Below, piece by piece: positions 1 through 9,145 of a stretch of 64,000 bases of DNA; positions within the stretch are counted from its first letter, which is position 1; each line of letters starts with the position of its first letter. The DNA lies in assembly GCF_016889705.1 (NCBI RefSeq), contig NZ_CP069526.1:6758001-6822000 (forward strand), given 5' to 3'. The notes beneath the pieces are model-generated. The model was not told the DNA's origin. It worked only from the letters and a program-made list of their open reading frames with translations, and made no database searches. A program made the translations under genes and the position numbers. Origin of the DNA: Amycolatopsis sp. FDAARGOS 1241 (lineage in GTDB: Bacteria > Actinomycetota > Actinomycetes > Mycobacteriales > Pseudonocardiaceae).

Positions 1-235
1 CGGCCAGCCTCGCCAGCTCGGCGAGAGAGGCGTCGGACTGGTCGGCCGTGCCCTCGGTCCACACGCCGACCAGCACGACGCGCTCCAGCCGCAGCCTGCG
101 GTACTCGACCTCGGTGATGTCCGTGAGTTCGGTGGACAGCCCCGCGACCCGCCGGAGCGAGGCGCGGTCCTCGAGCTCCATCTCACCGGTCGACGGGTCG
201 TCGTCGTAAAGGTCTTCGTGTGTCAGTTCTGTCAT
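1..235 (-). CDS. hflX: GTPase HflX, N-terminal fragment (runs off window)
   Basis: This is the first 78 residues of a protein reading leftward off the window. It begins MTELTHEDLYDDD and contains the stretch LERVVLVGVWTEGTADQ, typical of actinobacterial HflX just before its GTPase half. HflX is a ribosome-associated GTPase that rescues or splits stalled ribosomes. The ATG at 233-235 is preceded by a clean GGAGG (complement of 240-244), which fixes the start. The hflX-dapF-miaA order matches M. tuberculosis (established knowledge), although here valS, an MFS gene and an ArsR gene have come between hflX and dapF. The GTPase domain itself lies outside the window. Confidence 0.85.
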   Translation of the reverse strand, partial: MTELTHEDLYDDDPSTGEMELEDRASLRRVAGLSTELTDITEVEYRRLRLERVVLVGVWTEGTADQSDASLAELARLA

Positions 236-277
236 CGTGCCTCCATGCTCCCACGATTCGGCGCGGGAGCCGAGTGA

Positions 278-790
278 TTAGCGGCTGGGGTAGATCGATA
301 CATAGATGGCCGTGCGCTCCGCGCCGGGTGAGCGCGGCCGCGAACCGAACTCGTCGAGCAGCTCCGCGACGCGGCTCTTGAACTCGGCGACCTCGGCGGG
401 TGAGACCTGGAAGACGAGCCGGCTGCTGTCGACTTCGGCCGGGTCGGCCTCGCCCATCTCCGCGAGGTACGCCTCGAGCATCGCCTGGCGGACGGGCACG
501 GCCTGCACGTCGGCGTTCTCCAGCGTCCAGGACAGGCCGGTGGACCGGTACGGGATCTCCTTGGCGCCGCGAGCACCCCGGCGGGGTTCCTCCGGGACGA
601 GGAAACCGGTCTCGACCAGGCGCCGCACGTGGTGGAGCGTGGTCGCCGGGTCGCGGCCGAGCCGCTCGGCCAGCTCCTTGTTCGTCATGGCCTCGAAGGA
701 CGTCAACCGGATGATCCGCAGGCGTATTCCGGACGCGAGCGCGGCGGCCTCGGCCTCCGTCGAAGGGCGTCGTGGGGTCGGCACGCGCAC
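278..790 (-). CDS. ArsR-type winged-helix transcriptional regulator
   Basis: This 170-residue protein has an N-terminal helix-turn-helix: residues about 18-70 include the segment TNKELAERLGRDPATTLHHV followed by an RRLVETGFLVPEE wing. The C-terminal half is charged and helical, with a conserved-looking VSPAEVAEFKSRVAELLDEF segment. Proteins of this type are DNA-binding repressors in the ArsR/DUF5937-like class. No cysteine or histidine metal-binding cluster is evident, so metal sensing is unlikely. It is divergent from the MFS gene starting at 849, and a perfect 9-bp-arm inverted repeat lies in the 58-bp gap, so it probably represses both itself and the transporter (inference). The GTG start at 788-790 is the furthest upstream in-frame start and leaves the operator intact. 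Confidence 0.8.
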   Translation of the reverse strand: MRVPTPRRPSTEAEAAALASGIRLRIIRLTSFEAMTNKELAERLGRDPATTLHHVRRLVETGFLVPEEPRRGARGAKEIPYRSTGLSWTLENADVQAVPVRQAMLEAYLAEMGEADPAEVDSSRLVFQVSPAEVAEFKSRVAELLDEFGSRPRSPGAERTAIYVSIYPSR

Positions 791-805
791 AGCCTAGGCA
801 GCGCT

Positions 806-831
806 AAGTGATTGACACTTTCCAATCACTT
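806..831. promoter_or_regulatory. Perfect inverted repeat, probable operator of the ArsR-type regulator
   Basis: AAGTGATTG (806-814) and CAATCACTT (823-831) form perfect 9-bp arms around an 8-bp spacer, midway between the divergent regulator and MFS genes. The arm spacing fits a homodimeric winged-helix repressor. It overlaps a TTGACA hexamer (812-817) that could be the -35 box of the MFS promoter, so binding would block transcription. Seen directly in sequence; the assignment to this regulator is inference. Confidence 0.7.
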
Positions 832-841
832 CGCGGACACT
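812..841 (+). promoter_or_regulatory. Candidate promoter of the MFS gene (leaderless)
   Basis: TTGACA at 812-817 is followed after 18 nt by GACACT at 836-841, a weak match to TANNNT. The predicted transcription start would fall at about 848-849, exactly on the GTG start codon. No Shine-Dalgarno sequence precedes that codon, so a leaderless transcript is plausible. The -10 assignment is weak. Confidence 0.35.
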
Positions 842-848
842 CTTTCGG

Positions 849-2102
849 GTGAACCGGGACTCCCTCTTCTTCCACGCCGACTTCCGCCGGCTCTGGTCGG
901 GCGACACCGCCAGCCAGTTCGGCACGTTCGTGGGCAACACGGCGATCCCGCTGCTCGCGGCGGTCACGCTCGCGGCGACGCCGTTCGAGATGGGCCTGCT
1001 GACCACGGCCGAGACGCTCGGCTTCCTGCTCATCGGCCTGCCGGCGGGCGTGTGGGTGGACCGGCTGCGCAAGCGGCCCGTGATGCTCGCCGCCGACCTC
1101 ACGCGGGGCGTGCTGATCCTGAGCATCCCCGTCACGTGGTGGACGGGGCTCCTGACGATGCCGCAGCTGATCGCGGTCGTGCTCCTCACCGGCATCGGCA
1201 CGGTGTTCTTCGACGTCTCCTACCAGGCCTACCTGCCGGCGCTCGTCGGCCGCGAACGGCTGCTCGAGGGCAACGCCAAGCTGCAGGGCGTGCAGTCCTC
1301 GGCCCAGATCGCCGGGCCGAGCGCCGCCGGTGTCCTGGTCCAGTTCGCCGGCGCCGCGAGCACGGTCCTGGTCACCGGATGCGGCTACCTGATCTCAGCG
1401 CTGTGCCTGTGGCGGATCCGCACCGTCGAACGGCTGCCCGAGCGCACCGGGCACGAGCGGCTGCTGCCGCAGATGCTCGAAGGCCTGCGGTTCGTGTTCA
1501 CCGACAAGCCGCTGCGCGCGATCGTCGCCTGCACCGCCACGGCGAACCTCTTCGGCGCCGCCGCACAGGCCGTGCAGGTGCTGTTCCTGACGCGCACGGC
1601 CGGCCTGCCCCCGGCGGCGGTCGGCGGGCTGCTGGCCGTCGGCGGCATCGGCGGCATCCTCGGCGCGCTGTTCGCCGGCGCGATCATCCGCCGCGTCGGG
1701 CAGGCGCGCTCGATCTGGCTCGTGCCGCTGCTGGTGTGGCCCGGCAACCTGCTCGTGCCGCTCGCGGGCCCCGGCTGGCGGCTGCCGCTCGCCGGCTTCG
1801 GTCTCGCGCTGGCCGGGTTCGGCGTGATCCTCTACAACATCGCGCAGGTGTCCTACCGGCAGGCGATCACGCCTGACGGCCTGCTCGGCCGGATGAACGC
1901 GAGCGTGCGGTTCGTCGTGTGGGGCACGATGCCGCTCGGCGGCCTGCTGGGTGGCGGGCTCGGCGAGTGGCTCGGGCTCACCGGCGCCCTGTGGGCGGCG
2001 GTGCTCGGCCAGCTCGCCGCGGCGCTGTGGGTCGTCTGCTCCCCGCTGCGGCGCATGCGTGACCTCCCGGTGCCCGGGAAACCGGTGGCGGCTCCCGCCT
2101 AG
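849..2102 (+). CDS. MFS transporter (MFS_3/EntS-like exporter)
   Basis: This 417-residue integral membrane protein has roughly twelve hydrophobic segments. It opens with LFFHADFRRLWSGDTASQFG, the signature N-terminus of the EntS/TetV-like MFS_3 group, and has the loop motif GVWVDRLRKRPVM (residues about 75-87) between TM2 and TM3. Relatives export siderophores, macrolides or other drugs; the substrate cannot be read from the sequence. The start is GTG at 849 with no visible ribosome-binding site. Its only apparent regulator is the divergent ArsR-type gene, which fits an inducible efflux pair (inference). The next gene, valS, starts only 9 bp after its stop, so the two may be co-transcribed. 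Confidence 0.85.
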   Translation: MNRDSLFFHADFRRLWSGDTASQFGTFVGNTAIPLLAAVTLAATPFEMGLLTTAETLGFLLIGLPAGVWVDRLRKRPVMLAADLTRGVLILSIPVTWWTGLLTMPQLIAVVLLTGIGTVFFDVSYQAYLPALVGRERLLEGNAKLQGVQSSAQIAGPSAAGVLVQFAGAASTVLVTGCGYLISALCLWRIRTVERLPERTGHERLLPQMLEGLRFVFTDKPLRAIVACTATANLFGAAAQAVQVLFLTRTAGLPPAAVGGLLAVGGIGGILGALFAGAIIRRVGQARSIWLVPLLVWPGNLLVPLAGPGWRLPLAGFGLALAGFGVILYNIAQVSYRQAITPDGLLGRMNASVRFVVWGTMPLGGLLGGGLGEWLGLTGALWAAVLGQLAAALWVVCSPLRRMRDLPVPGKPVAAPA

Positions 2103-2111
2103 AGTTGGCCC

Positions 2112-4643
2112 ATGAACGCCACACCGCAGCCCAGCCCCCGTGTCCCCGAGAAGGTCGGTGTCGACGGACTTGAGGCCAAGTGGGTAGCGGTATGGGAGCG
2201 CGCCGGCACCTACCGCTTCGACCGCGAGAAGCCGCGCGCCGACGTCTATTCGATCGACACCCCGCCGCTCACGGCGAGCGGTTCGCTGCACATCGGCCAC
2301 GTGTTCTCCTACACGCACACCGACGTCCTCGCCCGCTACCAGCGCATGCGCGGGCGGGAGGTGTTCTACCCCATCGGCTGGGACGACAACGGCCTGCCGA
2401 CCGAGCGCCGCGTGCAGAACCACTACGGCGTGCGCTGCGAACCGTCCCTGCCCTACGACCCGTCGTTCACGCCACCGGCGAAGCCGGGGAAGGACGTGAT
2501 CCCCGTGTCGCGGCGCAACTTCGTGGAGCTGTGCCGCACGCTGTCGGAGGAGGACGAGAAGGTCTTCGAGGACGTCTGGCGGCGCGTCGGGCTGTCGGTG
2601 GACTGGACGCTCGCTTACCAGACCATCGACCCGTCGACCACGGAGATCTCGCAGCGCGCGTTCCTGCGCAACCTCGCGCGCGGTGAGGCGTACCAGGCCG
2701 AAGCGCCGACCTTGTGGGACACCACGTTCCGCACCGCCGTCGCGCAGGCCGAGCTCGAAGACCGCGAGCGGCCCGGCGCGTACCACGACCTCGTGTTCCG
2801 CGCGGACGGCGACGAGGAAGTGCTGATCTCGACCACGCGGCCCGAGTTGCTGCCCGCGTGCGTCGCGCTCGTGACGCACCCCGACGACGAGCGCTACCGC
2901 CACCTGGTCGGGAAAACCGTGCGCACGCCCGTGTTCGGCGTCGAGGTGCCGGTGCACGCGCACCACCTCGCCGACCCCGAGAAGGGCACGGGCATCGCGA
3001 TGGTCTGCACCTTCGGCGACACCACGGACGTCACGTGGTGGCGCGCGCTGCGCCTGGAAACGCGGCCGGTGCTCGGCCGCGACGGGCGGTTCCTGCCCGA
3101 ACCGCCGCGCGAGGTGCCCGCCGAGGCGTACGCGCCGCTGGCCGGCAAGACCGTCCACACGGGACGCCAGCTCGTCGTCGAGGCGCTGCGGGCCGAAGGC
3201 TCCCTGCGCGGCGAGCCGCGGACCATCACGCACGCGGTGAAGTTCTACGAGAAGGGCGACCGGCCGCTCGAGATCGTCACGAGCCGCCAGTGGTACCTCA
3301 CCAACGGCGGCCGCGACGAGACCCTGCGCGCGAAGCTCCTGGCCCGCGGCGAAGAGCTGAACTGGGTCCCGCCGCACATGGAGGTCCGCTACCGCGCCTG
3401 GACCGAGGGCCTCACGAGCGACTGGCTCGTGAGCCGCCAGCGGTTCTTCGGCGTGCCGATCCCCGTCTGGTACCCGCTCGACGAGCACGGGGAGCCGGAC
3501 CACGAAGCCGTGCTCGTGCCTGCGGACACGAACCTGCCCGTTGATCCGACCACCGACGTGCCACCCGGCTACACCGAGGACCAGCGCGGGAAGCCGGGCG
3601 GGTTCGCGGGCGAGGTGGACGTGATGGACACGTGGGCGACGTCGTCGCTCACGCCGCAGATCGGCGGGCGCTGGAGCCTCGACGACGACCTGTTCCGGCT
3701 CGTGTACCCGTACTCGCTGCGGCCGCAGGCCCACGAGATCATCCGCACCTGGCTGTTCTCGACGGCCGTGCGCTCGGAGCTCGAGGAGCACGTGCTGCCG
3801 TGGCGCGACGCCGTGATCTCCGGCTGGGTGCTCGATCCGGACCGCAAGAAGATGTCGAAGTCCAAGGACAACGTCGTCACGCCGGCCGCCCTGCTGGACC
3901 AGTTCGGCCCGGACGCCGTCCGGTACTGGGCCGCGAGCGCGCGCCCGGGGGTCGACACGGCCGAGGACCAGGGCCAGATGAAGGTCGGGCGGCGGCTCGC
4001 GACGAAGCTGCTGAACGTGAGCCGCTTCGTGCTCGGGCTCGGCCTGCCCGGGCCCGGCGCCGAGGTCACCGAAGCGCTGGACCGGTCGGTGCTCGCCGCG
4101 CTCGGCGCCGTGGTCCGCGAGGCAACCGCGGCGTTCGAGAGCCTCGACCAGGCGCGGGCGCTGCACGTGACGGAGACGTTCTTCTGGACGTTCTGCGACG
4201 ACTACGTCGAGCTGGTCAAGGCGCGCGCGTACGGCGACCGCGGCGAGGCGGCCGCGGAGTCGGCGCGGGCGGCGCTGACCACCGCGCTGTCGACGCTGGT
4301 GCGGCTGTTCGCACCCGTGCTGCCCTACACCGCCGAGGAGGTGTGGTCGTGGTGGCAGGAGGGTTCGGTGCACCGCGCGCCGTGGCCCGAGGCGCCGGCG
4401 GTCGACGGCGACTCCGGACTGCTGCCGCTGGCCGGCTCGGTGATCGCCGCGGTGCGGCGGGCCAAGACGGACGCGAAGGTGTCGATGCGCTCGGCCGTGG
4501 AGGCCGTGACGGTCAGCGCGCCGGACGACGTGCTCACCGGCTTCGCCGCGGTGTCCGACGACGTGCGCGCGGCGGGCGTGATCTCCGCGGTGACCACCCG
4601 GCCGGGTGATGGCGAGCTTGCCGTCGAGGTGACGGTGGGCTGA
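2112..4643 (+). CDS. valS: Valine--tRNA ligase, archaeal/rickettsial type
   Basis: This 843-residue class I aminoacyl-tRNA synthetase charges tRNA-Val with valine. The HIGH signature lies in SGSLHIGHVFSYTHTD (about residues 56-71) and KMSKS in DRKKMSKSKDNVVTP (about 577-591). The segment EVFYPIGWDDNGLPTERRVQN is characteristic of the archaeal/rickettsial ValS branch rather than the usual bacterial one. The protein ends just after the anticodon-binding region and lacks the C-terminal coiled-coil arm of canonical bacterial ValS. Actinobacteria normally carry valS beside folC, so this may be a second copy or a replacement (inference). It sits 9 bp behind the MFS gene, inside an otherwise conserved hflX-dapF block. 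Confidence 0.88.
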   Translation: MNATPQPSPRVPEKVGVDGLEAKWVAVWERAGTYRFDREKPRADVYSIDTPPLTASGSLHIGHVFSYTHTDVLARYQRMRGREVFYPIGWDDNGLPTERRVQNHYGVRCEPSLPYDPSFTPPAKPGKDVIPVSRRNFVELCRTLSEEDEKVFEDVWRRVGLSVDWTLAYQTIDPSTTEISQRAFLRNLARGEAYQAEAPTLWDTTFRTAVAQAELEDRERPGAYHDLVFRADGDEEVLISTTRPELLPACVALVTHPDDERYRHLVGKTVRTPVFGVEVPVHAHHLADPEKGTGIAMVCTFGDTTDVTWWRALRLETRPVLGRDGRFLPEPPREVPAEAYAPLAGKTVHTGRQLVVEALRAEGSLRGEPRTITHAVKFYEKGDRPLEIVTSRQWYLTNGGRDETLRAKLLARGEELNWVPPHMEVRYRAWTEGLTSDWLVSRQRFFGVPIPVWYPLDEHGEPDHEAVLVPADTNLPVDPTTDVPPGYTEDQRGKPGGFAGEVDVMDTWATSSLTPQIGGRWSLDDDLFRLVYPYSLRPQAHEIIRTWLFSTAVRSELEEHVLPWRDAVISGWVLDPDRKKMSKSKDNVVTPAALLDQFGPDAVRYWAASARPGVDTAEDQGQMKVGRRLATKLLNVSRFVLGLGLPGPGAEVTEALDRSVLAALGAVVREATAAFESLDQARALHVTETFFWTFCDDYVELVKARAYGDRGEAAAESARAALTTALSTLVRLFAPVLPYTAEEVWSWWQEGSVHRAPWPEAPAVDGDSGLLPLAGSVIAAVRRAKTDAKVSMRSAVEAVTVSAPDDVLTGFAAVSDDVRAAGVISAVTTRPGDGELAVEVTVG

Positions 4644-4665
4644 GGCGCTGAAGCGCTGAAGTGCA

Positions 4666-4695
4666 GGGCCGCCGCTCACGCTCCGGCGGCGGCCC
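4666..4695. terminator. Bidirectional hairpin between convergent valS and dapF
   Basis: GGGCCGCCGC (4666-4675) pairs with GCGGCGGCCC (4686-4695), a 10-bp perfect stem with a 10-nt loop. It lies just past the valS stop and covers the dapF stop codon. There is no T-tract, as is common in high-GC actinobacteria. Confidence 0.6.
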
Positions 4696-5503
4696 ACCAG
4701 CCTTCGTCCAGCTCACCGCGCGCGACGATCTCCGCCGGGCCCGTGAGCGTGGAGGCACCGCGTTCGACGGTCACGGTCACGCGCCCGCCCGGGATGTCCA
4801 CCGTGGAGGTACCCGTGTCGGTGCCCGCGAGGTGGAAGGCCGCGGCGACGGCGGCGACCGTGCCGGTGCCGCACGAGCGGGTCTCCCCCACGCCCCGCTC
4901 GTGGACGCGCATGCGCAGCACGCCCTCGCCGAGCAGGTTCACGAACTCGAGGTTCACGCCGTTCGGGAAGAAGTCGTGGTCGAAGTCGGGCTGCTCACGC
5001 AGGTCGAGCTCCGCCACCTCGTCGTCGAGCACGGAGACGAGGTGCGGGTTGCCGACGTCCACGGCCACGCCCGAGAACGGCTGCCCCGCCACCACGGTGA
5101 CCGAGGTGCCGGTGATCGTGGCCGGTCCCATGTGGACGGAGACGGAACGGTCGGCGTGCACGACCACCGGGCGGTCGCCCGCGCGCGTGCCGACCGTGAA
5201 GTGCCCGTCGTCCGCCAGGCCCGCGTCGACGAGGTAACGCGCGAACACGCGCACGCCGTTGCCGCACATCTCGGCGACGGAGCCGTCGGCGTTGCGGTAG
5301 TCCATGAACCACTCGCCCTCAGTCGCCTCACCCAGCGCGCTCGCGCGGACCACGCGCAGCACGCCGTCGGCGCCCAGCCCACGCCGGCGGTCGCACAGCG
5401 CCGCCACGCGCTCCGGCGTGAGGTCGAGGCGGCCGGCCGCGTCGGGCAACAGCACGAAGTCGTTCTGCGTGCCGTGCCCCTTCAGGAATTCGATGCCGCC
5501 CAT
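4676..5503 (-). CDS. dapF: Diaminopimelate epimerase
   Basis: This 275-residue protein converts LL- to meso-diaminopimelate for lysine and peptidoglycan synthesis in the cytoplasm. Both catalytic cysteines are visible in their family motifs: Cys80 in MCGNGVR and Cys211 in [10 protein letters not shown]. The N-terminus [19 protein letters not shown] is typical and supports the ATG start. It lies 10 bp downstream of miaA on the same strand, the conserved actinobacterial miaA-dapF arrangement, so the pair is probably one transcript. Length is normal for the family. Confidence 0.96.
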   Translation of the reverse strand: MGGIEFLKGHGTQNDFVLLPDAAGRLDLTPERVAALCDRRRGLGADGVLRVVRASALGEATEGEWFMDYRNADGSVAEMCGNGVRVFARYLVDAGLADDGHFTVGTRAGDRPVVVHADRSVSVHMGPATITGTSVTVVAGQPFSGVAVDVGNPHLVSVLDDEVAELDLREQPDFDHDFFPNGVNLEFVNLLGEGVLRMRVHERGVGETRSCGTGTVAAVAAAFHLAGTDTGTSTVDIPGGRVTVTVERGASTLTGPAEIVARGELDEGWWAAAGA

Positions 5504-5513
5504 GGGTTCAAGA

Positions 5514-6434
5514 TTACTGGGCCAGCGCCTCGAGCACGCGCGCGGCCAGGTCGGGGGAAGCGCCGTCGAACCACTGGATCCGCTTGTCGCGGCGGAACCA
5601 CGAGCGCTGCCGGCGGACGAAGCGGCGGGTGGCCTGCGCGGTCGCCGCGGCGGCGGCCGCGAAGTCGCCTTCCCCGTCGAGTTCGGCGAGCACCTGCTGG
5701 TAACCCAGGGCGCGGGAGGCCGTCTTGCCTTCGCGCAGGCCCCGGGTGACGAGGGTGCGCACCTCGTCGACCAGGCCGGCCTCGAACATGTGCTCCACCC
5801 GCAGGTCGACGCGCTCGTCGAGCTCGGCGGCCTCGCGGTCGACGCCGATCAGCACCGTGCCGTAGCGGGCCGGGCCCGGTTTGGGGAGGTTCGCGGAGAA
5901 CGGCTCTCCGGTGAGCTCGATGACCTCCAGCGCGCGCACGATGCGCCGGGTGTTCGTGGGCAGGATCGCGGCGGCCGCGGCCGGGTCGCGCTCGCCCAGC
6001 CGCGCGTAGAGCACCGCGGTGCCGAGCTCGGCGGCTTCCGCGTCGAGGCGGGCCCGCACGGCGGCGTCCGTGCCGGGGAACCGGAGGTCGTCGAGCACAG
6101 CCTGCACGTACAGGCCGGAGCCGCCGGCGAGCACCGGGACGCGCCCGGCCGCGAGGACGTCCTCGATCTCGCGGCGGGCGTCGCGCTGGTAGGCGGCGAC
6201 GGAAGCGGTCTCGGTGACGTCGAGGACGTCGAGCAGGTGGTGGGGCACCCCGCGCCGCTCGGCTTCGGTGGCCTTGGCCGTGCCGATGTCCATGCCGCGG
6301 TAGAGCTGCAGGGCGTCGGCGTTCACGACGTCGCCGCCGAGGGCGAGGGCGAGCTCGACGGCCAGCGCCGTCTTCCCGGTGGCCGTGGGACCGACGACGG
6401 CGACCGGACGAGGCGGCTGAGCAGGGCTGATCAC
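5514..6434 (-). CDS. miaA: tRNA dimethylallyltransferase MiaA
   Basis: This 306-residue enzyme transfers a dimethylallyl group from DMAPP to the N6 of A37 in tRNAs that read UNN codons, the substrate later methylthiolated by MiaB. The Walker A motif GPTATGKT is at residues 15-22, followed by the [17 protein letters not shown] substrate segment and a typical [14 protein letters not shown] core. The reading frame stays open far upstream into non-coding sequence. I chose the GTG at 6432-6434 ([16 protein letters not shown]), because homologues begin shortly before the P-loop and no later start precedes it. dapF follows after 10 bp. Confidence 0.95.
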   Translation of the reverse strand: MISPAQPPRPVAVVGPTATGKTALAVELALALGGDVVNADALQLYRGMDIGTAKATEAERRGVPHHLLDVLDVTETASVAAYQRDARREIEDVLAAGRVPVLAGGSGLYVQAVLDDLRFPGTDAAVRARLDAEAAELGTAVLYARLGERDPAAAAAILPTNTRRIVRALEVIELTGEPFSANLPKPGPARYGTVLIGVDREAAELDERVDLRVEHMFEAGLVDEVRTLVTRGLREGKTASRALGYQQVLAELDGEGDFAAAAAATAQATRRFVRRQRSWFRRDKRIQWFDGASPDLAARVLEALAQ

Positions 6435-6650
6435 GCTGGTCGAGGGTACCTGGACGGGTAGGACCTGCCGACACGGAGCGTCAAGGAGAAGTAGGATCAC
6501 TGGCTTCAGGTGGCGCATCGGTACCACAGCAGGCGCTGAGCTGCTTGAATGCCGCTGGGGCACCGTGGCCCCGGAGCAGAACCGCGTAACCCGGCCCCGC
6601 GCACGCGGGGCGCCCGCACCAGCGGGCGTACAGGCGATAAGGAGCCTGCG

Positions 6651-7964
6651 ATGGCCCAGGAGAACACGTCCAGCGGCACCCCGGCACCCCACCCCGTGCC
6701 GCACGCGCCCGGCAGCGCCCAGACCGCGCCTCCGGTGCCGCCCGCCGAGCCCACCCCGTCCACCTGGGGGCGGGTCGACGCGGAGGGCACTGTCTTCGTT
6801 TTCACCGCCGAAGGTGAACGCTCGGTCGGGGTCTGGCAGGCCGGCACCCCCGAGGAAGGGCTGGTGCACTACGCCCGCCGCTTCGACGACGTCCGCACGG
6901 AGGTCGAGCTGCTCGAGACCCGGCTGCACTCCGGCGCCGGCGACCCGAAGCACGCGCTGTCGAGCGCCACGCAGATCCGCGACGGGCTGGCCGAGTCGGC
7001 CGTGGTCGGTGACCTCGCCGCGCTGGCGGCGCGCGTCGAGTACGTGATCGGTGTCGCCGAGAAGGCGCTGGCCAACGCGAAGCACGAGCGCGAGGAGGCC
7101 CGGGCCGCCGCCGTTTCGCGCAAGCAGGCGCTGGCCGAGGAGGCGGAGAAGATCGCCGCCGACTCCACCCAGTGGAAGGCCGCGGGCGACCGGCTGCGCG
7201 CGATCCTCGACGAGTGGAAGACGGTCAAGGGCGTCGACCGCAAGACCGACGACGAGCTCTGGAAGCGGTTCTCGAAGGCCCGGGAGGGTTTCAACCGCCG
7301 CCGCGGCTCGCACTTCGCGGAGCTCGACAAGCAGCGCGCGAGCGCCAAGCACCGCAAGGAAGAGCTCATCGCCGAGGCCGAGTCGCTCGCCGATTCGGAG
7401 GACTGGGGCGCGACCGCGGGCCGGTACAAGGAGCTCATGGCCGAGTGGCGCGCCGCGGGCCGCGCGCCCAAGGACAGCGACGAAGCGCTGTGGCAGCGCT
7501 TCCGCGCGGCCCAGGACCAGTTCTTCGCCCGCCGGTCCGCCGTCTTCTCCGAGCGTGACGCCGAGTTCGCCGGCAACGCCGCCCGCAAGGAGGAGCTGCT
7601 GGTCGAGGCCGAGAAGATCGACGTCGCCGCGAACCTCGACGCGGCCAAGTCGGCCCTGCGGCGCATCCAGGAACAGTGGGACGAGATCGGCAAGGTCCCG
7701 CGCGAGCGCATCCGCGAACTCGACGGCCGGCTCAAGGCGGTCCAGGACGCGGTCAAGTCGGCCGAAGACAGCCGCTGGCGCCGCACCGACCCGGAGGCCC
7801 AGGCGCGCGCCGCGCAGTTCCGCGAGCGCGTCGAGCAGTTCGAAGCCCAGGCCGCCAAGGCCCGCGCCGCCGGCGATGAACGACGCGCCAAGAAGGCCGA
7901 CGAACAGGCCGCGCAGTGGCGCGAGTGGATGGAAGCGGCCGAGGCCGCTGTGGCCGACCGCTGA
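6651..7964 (+). CDS. DUF349 protein (M. tuberculosis Rv2731-like)
   Basis: This 437-residue, highly charged and largely alpha-helical protein has repeated DUF349 units. The recurring pattern is W..aGd..r.l..eWk followed by DdeLWkRF..Are.F..RR, seen at about residues 180-225 and 260-305. An N-terminal proline-rich low-complexity tail (about 1-40) is followed by a [19 protein letters not shown] segment. Molecular function is not established. The start ATG at 6651 is set by AAGGAG at 6639-6644; an upstream in-frame ATG at 6549 lacks a ribosome site. It is divergent from miaA, as in mycobacteria (established synteny). Confidence 0.88.
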   Translation: MAQENTSSGTPAPHPVPHAPGSAQTAPPVPPAEPTPSTWGRVDAEGTVFVFTAEGERSVGVWQAGTPEEGLVHYARRFDDVRTEVELLETRLHSGAGDPKHALSSATQIRDGLAESAVVGDLAALAARVEYVIGVAEKALANAKHEREEARAAAVSRKQALAEEAEKIAADSTQWKAAGDRLRAILDEWKTVKGVDRKTDDELWKRFSKAREGFNRRRGSHFAELDKQRASAKHRKEELIAEAESLADSEDWGATAGRYKELMAEWRAAGRAPKDSDEALWQRFRAAQDQFFARRSAVFSERDAEFAGNAARKEELLVEAEKIDVAANLDAAKSALRRIQEQWDEIGKVPRERIRELDGRLKAVQDAVKSAEDSRWRRTDPEAQARAAQFRERVEQFEAQAAKARAAGDERRAKKADEQAAQWREWMEAAEAAVADR

Positions 7965-8054
7965 AGTTGCCACGGCTGCCGCGGCCGTGCGTTGAGGTCG
8001 CCACAGCTGGCGCGGCCGAGCACTGAGGTTGCCGCGGCGGTCGTTCCCGTGCGC
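7962..8054. repeat. Three degenerate 31-bp tandem units starting at a stop codon
   Basis: Three 31-bp units begin at 7962, 7993 and 8024. Each opens with TGA followed by a GTTGCC/GTCGCC-type box, and a fourth TGAGCG follows at 8055. The first TGA is the stop codon of the DUF349 gene, so the array grew by duplicating the gene's end. Confidence 0.7.
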
Positions 8055-8071
8055 TGAGCGTTTCGTTGAGG

Positions 8072-8107
8072 AAGGGCCGCTCCCGGGTGTACCGGGGAGC
8101 GGCCCTT
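8072..8107 (+). terminator. Rho-independent-like terminator of the DUF349 gene
   Basis: A perfect 13-bp stem pairs 8072-8084 (AAGGGCCGCTCCC) with 8095-8107, with a 10-nt loop and a short TTT immediately after. It is strong and lies about 108 bp past the DUF349 stop. Confidence 0.75.
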
Positions 8108-8399
8108 TCTCGATCGTCCAGGTGGTCAGCGAGGCCCGAGGGCGCTCAAGCAGCGGCAGCCGGGATGATCAAGCCCGCGAGTGGTCGCTGGTGGTCGGCG
8201 AAAGAATGAAGGGGCCCTTCACCACCGGCCAGGGGGACCCCTGGCTTTTATTCTCCCAGCCCGCCACGCCGGCAGTCACACGCAATCGCGCGCGAACGGG
8301 ACCGCCGCACCCGCTGATCGCAAACAACACCGGTGTGAGTGGATAACCGCTCCGGCGACCCGCGGTACCAAGGGGACCATCGCACCTCCGGCCCCGGGC

Positions 8400-9140
8400 A
8401 CAAACCAGCGGAATTCGGCGAGTCGGAAGCCCGCACACACTCATCGCCGCCGAAGGCCCGGCCGGGGCTGCACCTCGGCGAGACAGAAGTCGGCGACCAC
8501 TCACCCCGACCGAACCCACCACCGAAATCCCCGGCCACGGCAGGACCTCCGCAAGACACAAGCCCGCGACCACTCACCCCGACCGAACCCACCACCGAAA
8601 TCCCCGGCCACGGCAGGACCTCCGCAAGACACAAGCCCGCGACCACTCACCCCGACCGAACCCACCACCGAAATCCCCGGCCACGGCAGGACCTCCGCAA
8701 GACACAAGCCCGCGACCACGCAACCTCGACAAGCCGCCGAACGCGTCCAGCCACAGCCGACCTCGGCAACAGAAGCCCCCGGCCACTCAACCCCGACGGA
8801 CTCCACTATCGAAGGCTCGGCCTCGCCTTGACCTCGGCGAGCGGGAAGCCCGGGAGCACTCAACGTCGCCACTGAAGGTCCGGCCGAGGCTGAACCTCGG
8901 CGAGCCGGAAGCCGGCAAACATTCACGTCGCCACCGAAGGCCCGGCCACGGCCGCACCCCGGCGAGCCAGAAGGCCACAAGCACTCAACGTCGCCACCGA
9001 AGGCCCGGGCGAGGCTGAACCTCGACGGGCAGAAGTACGGCGTAGTCAACCTCGCCACCGAAGATCCGGCCGGACCTCGGCGCGACACAAGCCCCCGCCA
9101 CCCAACCCCGGCAAACCGCCGAACACGTTCAGCCGAGGCT
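8400..9140. repeat. T-poor degenerate tandem-repeat array, including near-identical 73-bp units
   Basis: The core is three near-identical 73-bp units with register points at 8508, 8581 and 8654. Flanking degenerate units recur every 55-73 bp with a shared box ACCTCGGCGAG..GAAG (for example near 8472, 8831, 8894, 8956, 9019 and 9074). Because 73 is not a multiple of three, no frame repeats, so the apparent ORFs here are not coding. The plus strand is strikingly T-poor: positions 8581-8640 contain only two T. The array fills the convergent gap between the DUF349 gene and the next leftward gene; no gene is visible from 8108 to 9145. Confidence 0.85.
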
Positions 9141-9145
9141 AAACC

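Noticed and set aside
1395..4697. An 1100-codon open frame opposite the MFS and valS genes
   Set aside because: It crosses two genes with clear motifs on the other strand and has a low-complexity, Arg-rich composition typical of antisense frames.
5514..7973. An 819-codon frame that would fuse miaA to an N-terminal extension
   Set aside because: The extension is antisense to the DUF349 gene; MiaA homologues start just before the P-loop, at the GTG at 6434.
8508..8726. A CRISPR array
   Set aside because: The units are near-identical along their whole length with no variable spacers, and no cas gene is present.
8169..9088. Several Gly/Ser-rich leftward open frames in the 8.4-9.1 kb array
   Set aside because: They are translations of tandem DNA repeats whose 73-bp period shifts frame at each unit.
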